From Escherichia ruysiae (GTDB lineage Bacteria > Pseudomonadota > Gammaproteobacteria > Enterobacterales > Enterobacteriaceae), in NCBI RefSeq assembly GCF_031323975.1, contig NZ_JAVIWS010000001.1, positions 2,170,001 to 2,234,000 on the forward strand: 64,000 nucleotides of DNA, in the 5' to 3' direction. The notes under the pieces are model-generated. The model was not told the origin of the DNA. It searched no databases and saw only the letters and a program-made list of their open reading frames with translations. Position 1 is the stretch's first letter; each line of letters starts with the position of its first letter. Below, one piece after another: positions 42,417 through 51,891 of the stretch. The translations under genes and the position numbers were made by a program.

Positions 42417-44048
42417 ATGAGACATTCACTGCCCTGCCGCATGTTACGCAAACGTCCGATGAAACTCAGTACCACGGTGATCTTAATGGTCAGCGCAGTG
42501 CTGTTCTCGGTGCTGCTGGTAGTGCATCTGGTTTACTTCTCGCAAATCAGCGACATGACGCGTGACGGGCTGGCTAACAAGGCGCTGGCCGTGGCGCGTA
42601 CCCTTGCCGACTCGCCAGAAATTCGCCAGGGCTTGCAGAAAAAACCGCAGGAGAGCGGTATCCAGGACATCGCCGAAGCTGTACGCAAACGCAACGATCT
42701 GCTGTTTATTGTCGTTACCAATATGCAAAGTCTTCGCTACTCGCACCCTGAAACCCAACGCATTGGTCAGCTCTTTAAAGGGGACGACATCCTGAAGGCG
42801 CTCAACGGCGAGGAAAATGTCGCTATTAATCGCGGTTTTCTGGCGCAGGCTTTACGCGTATTTACCCCTATCTACGACGAAAATCATAAGCAGATCGGCG
42901 TGGTGGCGATTGGCCTGGAGTTAAGCCGCGTAACGCAGCAGATCAATGACAGTCGCTGGAGCATTATCTGGTCAATTTTATTCGGTGTGCTGGTTGGCGG
43001 GCTGGGTACATGGATTTTAGTCAAAGTACTTAAGCGCATCCTGTTCGGCCTGGAGCCTTACGAAATCTCAACTCTGTTTGAGCAACGCCAGGCAATGCTG
43101 CAATCAATCAAGGAAGGTGTCGTTGCCGTAGACGCGCACGGCGAGGTCACACTCATCAATGATGCTGCGCAAGAACTGCTTAATTATCACAAATCCCAGG
43201 ATGACGAAAAGCTATCGACACTGAGTCAGGCATGGTCGCAGGTGGTGGATGTCTCGGAAGTATTACGTGACGGCACGCCGCGACGAGATGAAGAGGTTAC
43301 CGTCAAAGATCGGCTATTACTCATCAACACCGTACCCATACGCAGCAATGGCGTTATCATCGGAGCCATCTCTACCTTCAGGGACAAAACGGAAGTTCGT
43401 AAGCTAATGCAACGGTTGGATGGGCTGGTCAACTATGCCGACGCACTTCGTGAACGCTCCCACGAATTTATGAACAAATTACACGTGATTCTCGGATTAT
43501 TACATCTGAAGAGTTATAAGCAGTTGGAAGATTACATTCTAAAAACAGCCAACAACTATCAGGAAGAGATTGGCTCTTTGCTGGGTAAAATCAAATCTCC
43601 GGTTATCGCTGGTTTTTTAATCAGCAAAATTAACCGCGCGACCGATTTAGGCCATACGCTGATTTTAAATAGTGAGAGCCAGTTGCCAGACAGCGGTAGT
43701 GAAGATCAAGTCGCAACGCTAATTACCGCGTTGGGAAATCTGATAGAAAACGCGCTGGAGGCATTAGGGCAAGAACCCGGTGGTGAAATCAGCGTTACGT
43801 TGCACTACCGTCACGGATGGCTGCACTGTGAAATTAACGATGATGGTCCGGGAATTTCCCCCGACAAAATCGATCACATTTTTGAAAAAGGTGTCTCGAC
43901 AAAAGGAAGTGAACGAGGCGTCGGTCTGGCACTTGTCAAACAACAGGTTGAAAATCTCGGCGGCAGCATTGCCGTGGAATCGGAACCCGGGGTTTTCACA
44001 CAATTTTTTGTCCAGTTACCCTGGGATGGGGAGAGGTCGAGCAAATGA
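42417..44048 (+). CDS. dcuS: C4-dicarboxylate sensor histidine kinase DcuS
   Basis: The 543-residue inner-membrane kinase has an N-terminal membrane segment (residues 20-42), a periplasmic PAS domain that binds fumarate and succinate, and a second membrane segment (about 182-202). A cytoplasmic PAS domain follows, then the phosphorylation motif RSHEFMNKLHVILG (His349) and the ATPase domain (NLIENALEAL, DDGPGISPDKIDHIF, GVGLALVK). It phosphorylates DcuR, which activates dcuB, fumB and frdABCD. The stop overlaps the dcuR start by 4 bases. Confidence 0.97.
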   Translation: MRHSLPCRMLRKRPMKLSTTVILMVSAVLFSVLLVVHLVYFSQISDMTRDGLANKALAVARTLADSPEIRQGLQKKPQESGIQDIAEAVRKRNDLLFIVVTNMQSLRYSHPETQRIGQLFKGDDILKALNGEENVAINRGFLAQALRVFTPIYDENHKQIGVVAIGLELSRVTQQINDSRWSIIWSILFGVLVGGLGTWILVKVLKRILFGLEPYEISTLFEQRQAMLQSIKEGVVAVDAHGEVTLINDAAQELLNYHKSQDDEKLSTLSQAWSQVVDVSEVLRDGTPRRDEEVTVKDRLLLINTVPIRSNGVIIGAISTFRDKTEVRKLMQRLDGLVNYADALRERSHEFMNKLHVILGLLHLKSYKQLEDYILKTANNYQEEIGSLLGKIKSPVIAGFLISKINRATDLGHTLILNSESQLPDSGSEDQVATLITALGNLIENALEALGQEPGGEISVTLHYRHGWLHCEINDDGPGISPDKIDHIFEKGVSTKGSERGVGLALVKQQVENLGGSIAVESEPGVFTQFFVQLPWDGERSSK

Positions 44049-44764
44049 TCAATGTATTAATTATCGATGACGACGCAATGGTAGCGGAGTTGAATCGCCG
44101 ATACGTGGCGCAGATCCCTGGTTTTCAATGCTGCGGAACAGCCTCGACACTGGAGAAAGCCAAAGAGATTATCTTCAACAACGAAACACCTATCGACCTG
44201 ATCTTGCTCGATATCTATATGCAAAAAGAAAACGGGCTCGATTTACTGCCTGTCCTGCACAACGCTCGATGCAAAAGCGATGTGATTGTCATCTCCTCAG
44301 CTGCTGATGCCGCAACCATTAAGGATTCTCTGCATTATGGCGTCGTTGATTATCTAATCAAACCGTTCCAGGCATCACGTTTTGAAGAGGCGCTCATCGG
44401 CTGGCGACAAAAGAAAATGGCGCTGGAGAAACATCAATACTATGACCAGGCCGAGCTGGATCAGCTAATTCATGGCAATTCATCTAACGAACAGGATACC
44501 CGCCGTCTGCCAAAAGGCTTAACGCCGCAGACTTTACGCACGCTGTGCCAGTGGATTGACGCTCACCAGGACTATGAATTTTCAACCGACGAGCTGGCCA
44601 ACGAGGTTAACATCTCTCGCGTTTCCTGCCGCAAATATCTGATCTGGCTAGTGAATTGTCACATCTTAGTTACCAGTATCCATTATGGCGTCACCGGTCG
44701 TCCGGTTTATCGCTACCGTATTCAGGCAGAGCATTACTCATTACTGAAGCAATATTGCCAATAA
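44045..44764 (+). CDS. dcuR: Response regulator DcuR
   Basis: This 239-residue regulator has a receiver domain with acidic pair DD at 9-11, phospho-acceptor Asp56 (LILLDIYMQKENGLD) and conserved lysine (DYLIKPF), followed by a C-terminal helix-turn-helix (STDELANEVNISRVSCRKYL). It is coupled to dcuS by a 4-base overlap and acts on the dcuB-fumB promoter downstream on the same strand. Confidence 0.97.
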   Translation: MINVLIIDDDAMVAELNRRYVAQIPGFQCCGTASTLEKAKEIIFNNETPIDLILLDIYMQKENGLDLLPVLHNARCKSDVIVISSAADAATIKDSLHYGVVDYLIKPFQASRFEEALIGWRQKKMALEKHQYYDQAELDQLIHGNSSNEQDTRRLPKGLTPQTLRTLCQWIDAHQDYEFSTDELANEVNISRVSCRKYLIWLVNCHILVTSIHYGVTGRPVYRYRIQAEHYSLLKQYCQ

Positions 44765-45335
44765 CGCATTATTAGTTATCTGGAAGTAACAATTATTGCA
44801 GTAATGCAAACCAGCACTGGCACAAGTTACATCAGCCATCAGTAAAACTTGTGCCAGATCAAATATAATTATCCCTCTTCATCCCCTGCGAATTAATATC
44901 AATTCGGATAAATAGAGTTTTTAATTTCAAAACGCTAACAAAAGTTAATTAACTATTATGTCACCCGTATTATGTGTATTTTTACCCATAAATAGGTAGA
45001 TCAGAATAATCTATAAAGTTGATGACATCCGTCTGTAGAACAAAAAATAGACCAATAAATATCAACAAGATAGCGTAAAAACAGACCATTAACATCTGCG
45101 AAACACAAACTATAACCCCATCGCCAGAGAGTATTTTTCTCTGAAAAAAACACTTATCACAGTGCATAAATTTACTACTGCCTGAATCAGCCAATATTCA
45201 CTGTGAAGTATTTGCTCGAGCCAGCAACGACCAAACGGATATTTAGTCAGTCTCTGATAACAGTTCATCCAAAACAGAATGTGGCTGTGATCTATTTGGC
45301 AAGAATTTAAATGGGATTATCGCGAGGGTTTACAC
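44765..45335 (+). promoter_or_regulatory. dcuR / dcuB intergenic region
   Basis: This 571-base region has no convincing gene. It should contain the dcuB-fumB promoter, which in K-12 is activated by FNR, CRP and DcuR and repressed by NarL. A CRP-like motif TGTGA-TCTATT-TGGCA lies at 45286-45301, close to the dcuB start. A 70-codon open frame on the minus strand (44982-45194) is discussed among the rejected items. Confidence 0.5.
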
Positions 45336-46676
45336 ATGTTATTTACCATCCAACTTATCATAATACTGATATGTCTGTTTTATGGTGCCAGAAAGGGCGG
45401 TATCGCGCTGGGTTTATTAGGCGGTATCGGCCTGGTCATTCTGGTCTTCGTCTTCCATCTTCAGCCGGGTAAACCACCGGTTGATGTCATGCTGGTCATC
45501 ATTGCGGTGGTGGCAGCATCGGCGACCTTGCAAGCCTCTGGCGGTCTGGATGTTATGCTGCAAATTGCCGAAAAACTGCTGCGTCGCAATCCGAAATATG
45601 TTTCCATCGTCGCGCCGTTTGTCACCTGTACGCTGACCATTCTTTGCGGTACGGGTCACGTGGTTTACACCATCCTGCCGATCATCTACGACGTTGCGAT
45701 TAAGAACAACATCCGTCCGGAACGCCCAATGGCGGCGAGCTCTATCGGCGCGCAGATGGGGATTATCGCCAGTCCGGTGTCGGTTGCCGTAGTATCGCTG
45801 GTCGCAATGCTGGGGAACGTAACCTTTGATGGTCGTCACCTTGAGTTCCTCGACCTGCTTGCGATTACCATCCCCTCTACCTTGTTAGGTATCCTGGCGA
45901 TCGGTATTTTCAGTTGGTTCCGTGGTAAAGATCTGGACAAAGACGAAGAGTTCCAGAAATTCATCTCCGTACCGGAAAACCGTGAGTACGTTTACGGTGA
46001 CACCGCCACGCTGCTGGATAAAAAACTACCGAAAAGCAACTGGCTGGCAATGTGGATCTTCCTCGGGGCAATCGCGGTGGTCGCACTTCTTGGTGCTGAT
46101 TCAGACCTGCGTCCGTCTTTTGGCGGCAAGCCGCTGTCGATGGTACTGGTTATCCAGATGTTTATGCTGCTGACCGGGGCGTTGATTATTATCCTGACCA
46201 AAACCAATCCCGCGTCCATCTCAAAAAATGAAGTCTTCCGTTCCGGTATGATTGCCATCGTGGCGGTATACGGTATCGCGTGGATGGCCGAAACCATGTT
46301 CGGTGCGCATATGTCTGAAATTCAGAGCGTACTGGGCGAAATGGTGAAAGAGTATCCGTGGGCTTATGCCATTGTTCTGTTGCTGGTCTCCAAGTTTGTT
46401 AACTCCCAGGCCGCTGCACTGGCAGCAATTGTTCCGGTTGCACTGGCGATTGGCGTTGACCCGGCATACATCGTGGCTTCAGCACCGGCTTGCTATGGTT
46501 ATTACATCCTGCCGACCTATCCGAGCGATCTGGCAGCGATTCAGTTTGACCGTTCCGGAACCACCCACATCGGCCGCTTCGTCATCAACCACAGCTTTAT
46601 TTTGCCAGGGTTGATTGGTGTGAGCGTATCGTGCGTCTTCGGCTGGATCTTCGCTGCGATGTACGGGTTCTTGTAA
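45336..46676 (+). CDS. dcuB: Anaerobic C4-dicarboxylate:succinate antiporter DcuB
   Basis: The 446-residue inner-membrane transporter of the Dcu family has about twelve membrane segments and shares [24 protein letters not shown] and [21 protein letters not shown] with DcuA. It exchanges external fumarate, malate or aspartate for succinate during fumarate respiration and also acts as co-sensor with DcuS. It starts after GCGAGGGTTTACAC. fumB follows 77 bases downstream and is likely cotranscribed. Confidence 0.97.
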   Translation: MLFTIQLIIILICLFYGARKGGIALGLLGGIGLVILVFVFHLQPGKPPVDVMLVIIAVVAASATLQASGGLDVMLQIAEKLLRRNPKYVSIVAPFVTCTLTILCGTGHVVYTILPIIYDVAIKNNIRPERPMAASSIGAQMGIIASPVSVAVVSLVAMLGNVTFDGRHLEFLDLLAITIPSTLLGILAIGIFSWFRGKDLDKDEEFQKFISVPENREYVYGDTATLLDKKLPKSNWLAMWIFLGAIAVVALLGADSDLRPSFGGKPLSMVLVIQMFMLLTGALIIILTKTNPASISKNEVFRSGMIAIVAVYGIAWMAETMFGAHMSEIQSVLGEMVKEYPWAYAIVLLLVSKFVNSQAAALAAIVPVALAIGVDPAYIVASAPACYGYYILPTYPSDLAAIQFDRSGTTHIGRFVINHSFILPGLIGVSVSCVFGWIFAAMYGFL

Positions 46677-46753
46677 TTGCACTCTGCGTGCTGCCCGTCG
46701 CTGTGCGGCACGCCATTTTCGTATAACAAATACAGAGTTACAGGCTGGAAGCT

Positions 46754-48400
46754 ATGTCAAATAAAGAGTTTATTTATCAGGCGCCTTTCCCGATGGGGAA
46801 AGACAATACCGAGTACTATCTGCTCACATCCGATTACGTTAGTGTTGCCGAATTTAACGGCGAAACCATCCTGAAAGTGGAACCTGAAGCCCTGACCTTG
46901 CTGGCGCAGCAAGCCTTCCATGACGCTTCTTTCATGCTCCGCCCGGCACACCAGCAACAGGTTGCTTCTATTCTTCACGACCCTGAAGCCAGTGAAAACG
47001 ATAAGTATGTGGCGCTGCAATTCTTGAGAAACTCCGAAATCGCAGCCAAAGGTGTATTGCCGACCTGCCAGGATACCGGCACCGCCATCATCGTCGGTAA
47101 AAAAGGTCAGCGAGTGTGGACCGGCGGCGGTGATGAAGAAGCCTTATCAAAAGGTGTCTATAACACTTATATCGAAGATAACCTGCGCTATTCACAAAAC
47201 GCACCGCTGGACATGTACAAAGAGGTCAACACCGGCACTAACCTGCCTGCGCAAATCGACCTGTACGCAGTGGATGGCGACGAGTACAAATTCCTCTGCG
47301 TCGCCAAAGGCGGCGGTTCTGCCAACAAAACGTATCTCTATCAGGAAACCAAAGCCCTGCTGACTCCGGGTAAACTGAAAAACTTCCTCGTTGAGAAAAT
47401 GCGTACTCTCGGCACCGCAGCCTGCCCGCCGTACCATATCGCGTTTGTGATTGGCGGCACGTCTGCGGAAACCAACCTGAAAACCGTCAAGTTGGCAAGT
47501 GCTCACTATTACGATGAGCTGCCGACTGAAGGGAACGAACACGGTCAGGCTTTCCGCGATGTCCAGTTAGAACAAGAACTCCTGATCGAGGCTCAGAAAC
47601 TCGGCCTCGGCGCACAGTTTGGTGGTAAATACTTCGCTCACGACATCCGCGTGATTCGCCTGCCTCGTCACGGCGCATCCTGCCCGGTGGGTATGGGCGT
47701 CTCCTGCTCCGCTGACCGTAACATCAAAGCAAAAATTAACCGCGAAGGCATCTGGATCGAAAAACTGGAACACAACCCAGGCCAGTACATTCCTGAAGAG
47801 TTACGTCAGGCTGGTGAAGGCGACGCGGTGAAAGTCGATCTCAACCGTCCGATGAAAGAGATCCTCGCCCAGCTTTCGCAGTATCCGGTCTCTACTCGTC
47901 TGTCACTCACCGGCACCATTATCGTTGGTCGTGATATTGCGCACGCCAAGCTGAAAGAATTGATCGACGCCGGTAAAGAGCTGCCGCAGTACATCAAAGA
48001 TCATCCGATCTACTACGCAGGTCCGGCAAAAACGCCAGCCGGTTATCCATCGGGTTCTTTAGGCCCAACCACCGCAGGCCGTATGGACTCTTACGTGGAT
48101 CTGCTGCAATCCCACGGCGGCAGCATGATCATGCTGGCGAAAGGTAACCGCAGTCAGCAAGTCACCGACGCGTGTCATAAACACGGCGGCTTCTACCTCG
48201 GCAGCATTGGCGGCCCGGCGGCAGTGCTGGCACAGCAGAGCATTAAGCATCTGGAATGTGTCGCTTATCCGGAACTGGGTATGGAAGCTATCTGGAAAAT
48301 CGAAGTAGAAGATTTCCCGGCGTTTATCCTGGTCGATGACAAAGGCAACGACTTCTTCCAGCAAATCGTCAACAAACAGTGCGCGAACTGCACTAAGTAA
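46754..48400 (+). CDS. fumB: Fumarate hydratase class I, anaerobic, FumB
   Basis: The 548-residue oxygen-sensitive [4Fe-4S] fumarase interconverts malate and fumarate and also acts on D-tartrate. Cluster cysteines lie in PTCQDTGTA, the CSADRNIKA region and the central part. The C-terminal tail [14 protein letters not shown] matches FumB. It supplies fumarate from malate to FrdABCD in the anaerobic reductive branch, next to its transporter DcuB. Length is as in K-12. Confidence 0.96.
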   Translation: MSNKEFIYQAPFPMGKDNTEYYLLTSDYVSVAEFNGETILKVEPEALTLLAQQAFHDASFMLRPAHQQQVASILHDPEASENDKYVALQFLRNSEIAAKGVLPTCQDTGTAIIVGKKGQRVWTGGGDEEALSKGVYNTYIEDNLRYSQNAPLDMYKEVNTGTNLPAQIDLYAVDGDEYKFLCVAKGGGSANKTYLYQETKALLTPGKLKNFLVEKMRTLGTAACPPYHIAFVIGGTSAETNLKTVKLASAHYYDELPTEGNEHGQAFRDVQLEQELLIEAQKLGLGAQFGGKYFAHDIRVIRLPRHGASCPVGMGVSCSADRNIKAKINREGIWIEKLEHNPGQYIPEELRQAGEGDAVKVDLNRPMKEILAQLSQYPVSTRLSLTGTIIVGRDIAHAKLKELIDAGKELPQYIKDHPIYYAGPAKTPAGYPSGSLGPTTAGRMDSYVDLLQSHGGSMIMLAKGNRSQQVTDACHKHGGFYLGSIGGPAAVLAQQSIKHLECVAYPELGMEAIWKIEVEDFPAFILVDDKGNDFFQQIVNKQCANCTK

Positions 48401-48522
48401 CTTCTTTGGCCCAGCGCCTGGCGGCATACTGCCAGGTGATCCCCCTGGGCCACCTCTTTTGCGATTGTAATTTCACGCTTGCTGGTGAATAGTCAGTATT
48501 TTCCCTGACTTGCGAACTCACC

Positions 48523-49173
48523 ATGACCCGCACACTCAAGCCGTTAGTTCTTAACACTGGCGCACTGGCGCTGACGTTAATCCTGATGTACACCGGAATT
48601 TCGGCCCATGACAAACTCACCTGGTTGATGGAAGTGACGCCGGTAATTATTGTCGTACCGTTGCTGCTTACCACCGCCAGACGTTATCCGTTAACGCCAC
48701 TGCTTTATGCACTGATTTTCTTTCACGCCATCATCCTGATGGTCGGCGGTCAGTACACCTACGCGAAAGTCCCCATCGGTTTTGACGTGCAGGAATGACT
48801 GGGATTGAGCCGTAATCCGTATGACAAGCTGGGGCATTTTTTCCAGGGACTGGTGCCTGCACTGGTAGCACGAGAAATCCTCGTGCGTGGGATGTACGTG
48901 CGCGGACGTAAAATGGTCGCGTTTCTGGTCTGCTGCGTGGCACTGGCGATAAGCGCCATGTATGAGTTGATCGAGTGGTGGGCGGCACTGGCGATGGGTC
49001 AGGGAGCGGATGATTTTCTTGGCACCCAGGGCGACCAGTGGGACACGCAATCCGATATGTTCTGCGCGCTGCTGGGCGCATTAACTACGGTGATATTGCT
49101 CGCTCGCTCTCATTGCCGCCAGTTACGGCGCTATGGCTTAATCACCAAAGCGCCGGACGCGATTACCCCTTAA
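48523..49173 (+). pseudogene. yjdF: Inner-membrane protein YjdF, interrupted by a nonsense codon
   Basis: The frame encodes an inner-membrane protein of the YjdF/DUF2238 family (four to five membrane segments; motifs ISAHDKLTWLMEVTPV, YDKLGHFFQGLVPA, MYELIEWWAAL, GTQGDQWDTQSDM). At 48796-48798 the tryptophan codon TGG of K-12 (QEWLG) is TGA, so translation should stop after 91 residues; the frame then continues intact to 49173. The last residues (ITKAPDAITP) also differ from the K-12 end as I remember it. The gene end overlaps the melA stop by 4 bases, where K-12 has melB. No other lesion is seen, so the change appears recent. Confidence 0.85.
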
Positions 49174-50525
49174 CGGTGCAACCAGCCTGGCAGCCAGTCG
49201 CCGTGGGCGGCAATCAGATCGTCAACAAGGGCATATATTTCGTCAATGCCCAGCACGGCAGCGGTGTGCGGATCCATCATCGCAGCGTGGTAAACACGGT
49301 CACGGTTTTCGGTGAGAATGGCTTCGGTGAGCAGCGTCTGTACGTTGATATTGGTTTGCATCAGGGCTGCCAGATGCGAAGGTAGCGTACCGACTTTGGT
49401 CGGCTGAATGCCATTAGCGTCAACCAGACAGGCCACTTCCACGCAACATCCTTGCGGCAGGTTATCAATCAAGCCATCGTTACGGACGTTGCCATAAATC
49501 ACGCTCGGCTCTCCGGTCCAGATAGCGTTCATGATTGTGCTGGCATATTCCCGTGATGGTTTAATATCAATCCGGGAGGCATTCTTATACTCCTCCAGCT
49601 CTTTGTGCCAGTTCGCCAGCTGCTCGACGCAGCGTTTCGGGTACTCATCCAGCGGTACTTTATAACGCTCAATCAAATCCTCACGGCCTGGCTTAATAAA
49701 CCACGGCGTATATTCGGCAAAATGTTCTGACGACTCCGTGACGAAGTAGCCCAGCTTTTTGAACATTTCATAGCGCACAATGTTCTGGCAGCGAGGATTC
49801 CCATGAATATTCGGCTTCGGTGCCTGACCTGCGTCATAAGCCGCCAGCAGTTCCGGGTAGAGATTCACGTAACTGCCGTCGGTGGTTTTGCGCTCCAGCT
49901 CCAGGTAAAACGCCATATGGTTGATACCCGCGCAACGATAACGCAGCGTGGCGGGATCAATATTGAGATCGCGCGCCAGCTCTTCCGCCGTTCCCTGCAC
50001 CGAATGGCACAACCCTACCTGTTTGATATGCGGATAGCGGGCATACATCGCCCAGGTATTCATCGCCATCGGGTTAACGTAGTTGAGCATGGTGGCATCG
50101 GGGCAGACTTCCGTCATGTCCTCGCAAATTTGCCACAGGTGCGGAATGGTACGCAGTGCGCGCATAATGCCGCCCGGCCCCAACGTATCGGCAATGGTTT
50201 GTTCCAGACCGTGGCGCTTACAGACCTCGAAATCAGTCACCGTGCAAGGTTCATAACCACCAATCTGAAATGCCACCACGACAAAATCAGCATCCTGTAA
50301 GGCTTCTTTCTGTTGCGTGTGGCAGGTAATTTTGCCGCTGGCTCCTGCTGAATCCATCAGCTTACGCACCACAATGTGCGACTCTTCCAGGCGAGTTGGA
50401 TCAATGTCCATCAGGGCAATATGCGCCGTTTTCAGCGCCTCGCGATGAAACACATCACCAAGAATATTTTTTACGAAAATTGTCGAACCAGCGCCGATAA
50501 AAGTAATTTTGGGTGCAGACATCAT
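49170..50525 (-). CDS. melA: Alpha-galactosidase MelA (melibiase)
   Basis: The 451-residue glycoside hydrolase family 4 enzyme needs NAD+, Mn2+ and reducing conditions and hydrolyses melibiose to galactose and glucose. The dinucleotide-binding motif FIGAGSTIFVKNILGD is at the N-terminus, and family 4 stretches GLCHSVQGTAEEL and CAGINHMAFYLE are intact. It is divergent from melR. The K-12 partner melB (melibiose permease), normally directly downstream, is absent; the melA stop codon overlaps yjdF. The enzyme looks functional but may lack its substrate importer. Confidence 0.96.
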   Translation of the reverse strand: MMSAPKITFIGAGSTIFVKNILGDVFHREALKTAHIALMDIDPTRLEESHIVVRKLMDSAGASGKITCHTQQKEALQDADFVVVAFQIGGYEPCTVTDFEVCKRHGLEQTIADTLGPGGIMRALRTIPHLWQICEDMTEVCPDATMLNYVNPMAMNTWAMYARYPHIKQVGLCHSVQGTAEELARDLNIDPATLRYRCAGINHMAFYLELERKTTDGSYVNLYPELLAAYDAGQAPKPNIHGNPRCQNIVRYEMFKKLGYFVTESSEHFAEYTPWFIKPGREDLIERYKVPLDEYPKRCVEQLANWHKELEEYKNASRIDIKPSREYASTIMNAIWTGEPSVIYGNVRNDGLIDNLPQGCCVEVACLVDANGIQPTKVGTLPSHLAALMQTNINVQTLLTEAILTENRDRVYHAAMMDPHTAAVLGIDEIYALVDDLIAAHGDWLPGWLHR

Positions 50526-50785
50526 TCAGGTCTCCAGGCTTGCTTGAATGATTTCATCATGGCAGGCGATGTCGCAGAAAACCTCCGGCTTCCCCGTTGA
50601 GCATTCCCAAAAGCTCAGATCCAGGGTTACTTAGCAGTAAATATGAGTTTTTGGGACTAAATTGACTGAAAAACAGAGTAATTAGCCCTTATAAAATCCT
50701 CTCTCTTTATGTTTTGTGTCGTCATTCGCAGTCATCCTCAGCTACTCATGCCATAATTCTGATAATCCAGGAAAGAGATCCATCC
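50526..50785. promoter_or_regulatory. Divergent melA / melR control region
   Basis: These 260 noncoding bases separate the two divergent genes. In K-12 the region carries several 18-bp MelR sites and CRP sites controlling both promoters; I did not try to place each one here by eye. No gene is present. Confidence 0.55.
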
Positions 50786-51694
50786 ATGAACACAGACACG
50801 TTTATGTGCAGCAGTGATGAAAAGCAGACCCGCAGCCCGCTGTCGCTGTACTCGGAATATCAGCGAATGGAGATTGAATTTCGTGCGCCGCATGTCATGA
50901 CCACCAGCCACTGGCATGGTCAGGTTGAAGTGAATGTGCCTTTCGATGGCGATGTGGGATACCTGATCAACAATGAACAAGTGAATATCAATCAAGGGCA
51001 TATCACGCTGTTCTGGGCCTGTACGCCGCACCAACTAACCGATACCGGAACTTGTCAGAGCATGGCGATTTTTAATCTGCCGATGCATCTGTTTCTCTCC
51101 TGGCCTCTGGATAAAGACCTTATAAACCACGTCACTCACGGCATGGTGATTAAATCGCTGGCGACACAGCAACTTAGCCCCTTTGAAGTGCGCCGCTGGC
51201 AGCAGGAATTGAACAGCCCGAATGAGCAAATCCGCCAGCTCGCCATTGATGAAATTGGCCTGATGCTCAAGCGATTTAGCCTCTCCGGCTGGGAACCGAT
51301 TTTGGTCAATAAAACCTCGCGCACGCACAAAAACAGCGTCTCGCGTCATGCGCAATTTTACGTCAGCCAGATGCTGGGCTTTATTGCAGAAAACTATGAC
51401 CAGGCGCTGACCATCAACGACGTGGCTGAGCACGTCAAACTAAACGCCAACTATGCGATGGGGATATTTCAGCGAGTCATGCAGTTGACGATGAAACAGT
51501 ACATTACCGCAATGCGCATCAACCACGTTCGCGCGTTACTCAGCGATACCGATAAAAGTATTCTCGATATTGCCCTGACGGCAGGTTTTCGTTCGAGCAG
51601 TCGTTTTTACAGTACTTTCGCCAAATATGTCGGCATGTCGCCGCAACAATACCGCAAACTTAGCCAACAACGCCGCCAGACGCTTCCCGGTTAA
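50786..51694 (+). CDS. melR: AraC-family regulator MelR
   Basis: The 302-residue activator of melAB has an N-terminal cupin-like melibiose-binding domain (SHWHGQVEVNVPFDGDVGYLINN) and a C-terminal double helix-turn-helix (LTINDVAEHVKLNANYAMGIFQ; SILDIALTAGFRSSSRFYSTF). The start MNTDTFMCSSDEK at 50786 follows AAAGAGATCC; a frame 24 codons longer lacks support. It is retained although melB is lost. Confidence 0.95.
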   Translation: MNTDTFMCSSDEKQTRSPLSLYSEYQRMEIEFRAPHVMTTSHWHGQVEVNVPFDGDVGYLINNEQVNINQGHITLFWACTPHQLTDTGTCQSMAIFNLPMHLFLSWPLDKDLINHVTHGMVIKSLATQQLSPFEVRRWQQELNSPNEQIRQLAIDEIGLMLKRFSLSGWEPILVNKTSRTHKNSVSRHAQFYVSQMLGFIAENYDQALTINDVAEHVKLNANYAMGIFQRVMQLTMKQYITAMRINHVRALLSDTDKSILDIALTAGFRSSSRFYSTFAKYVGMSPQQYRKLSQQRRQTLPG

Positions 51695-51891
51695 AAACGA
51701 TATCAGTATCAGCCAAAAAAATAATTTAGCTGTCGATAATAAACATTGAAAATTAATTGAAAAATTAATATAAGTTTCTGTTTATAATAATAAAAAATTA
51801 AAAACGTTTATTTTTCAATCGCTTTACAGCCTGAAATGCCCGGAAGATACTTGCCCGCAACGAAGATTCCTTCACAACCGGGTAAACAATG

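Noticed and set aside
44982..45194. 70-codon frame on the minus strand between dcuR and dcuB with one membrane-like segment
   Set aside because: It starts with TTG without a ribosome-binding site, and the inner ATG also lacks one. It lies in the dcuB control region; too weak to call.
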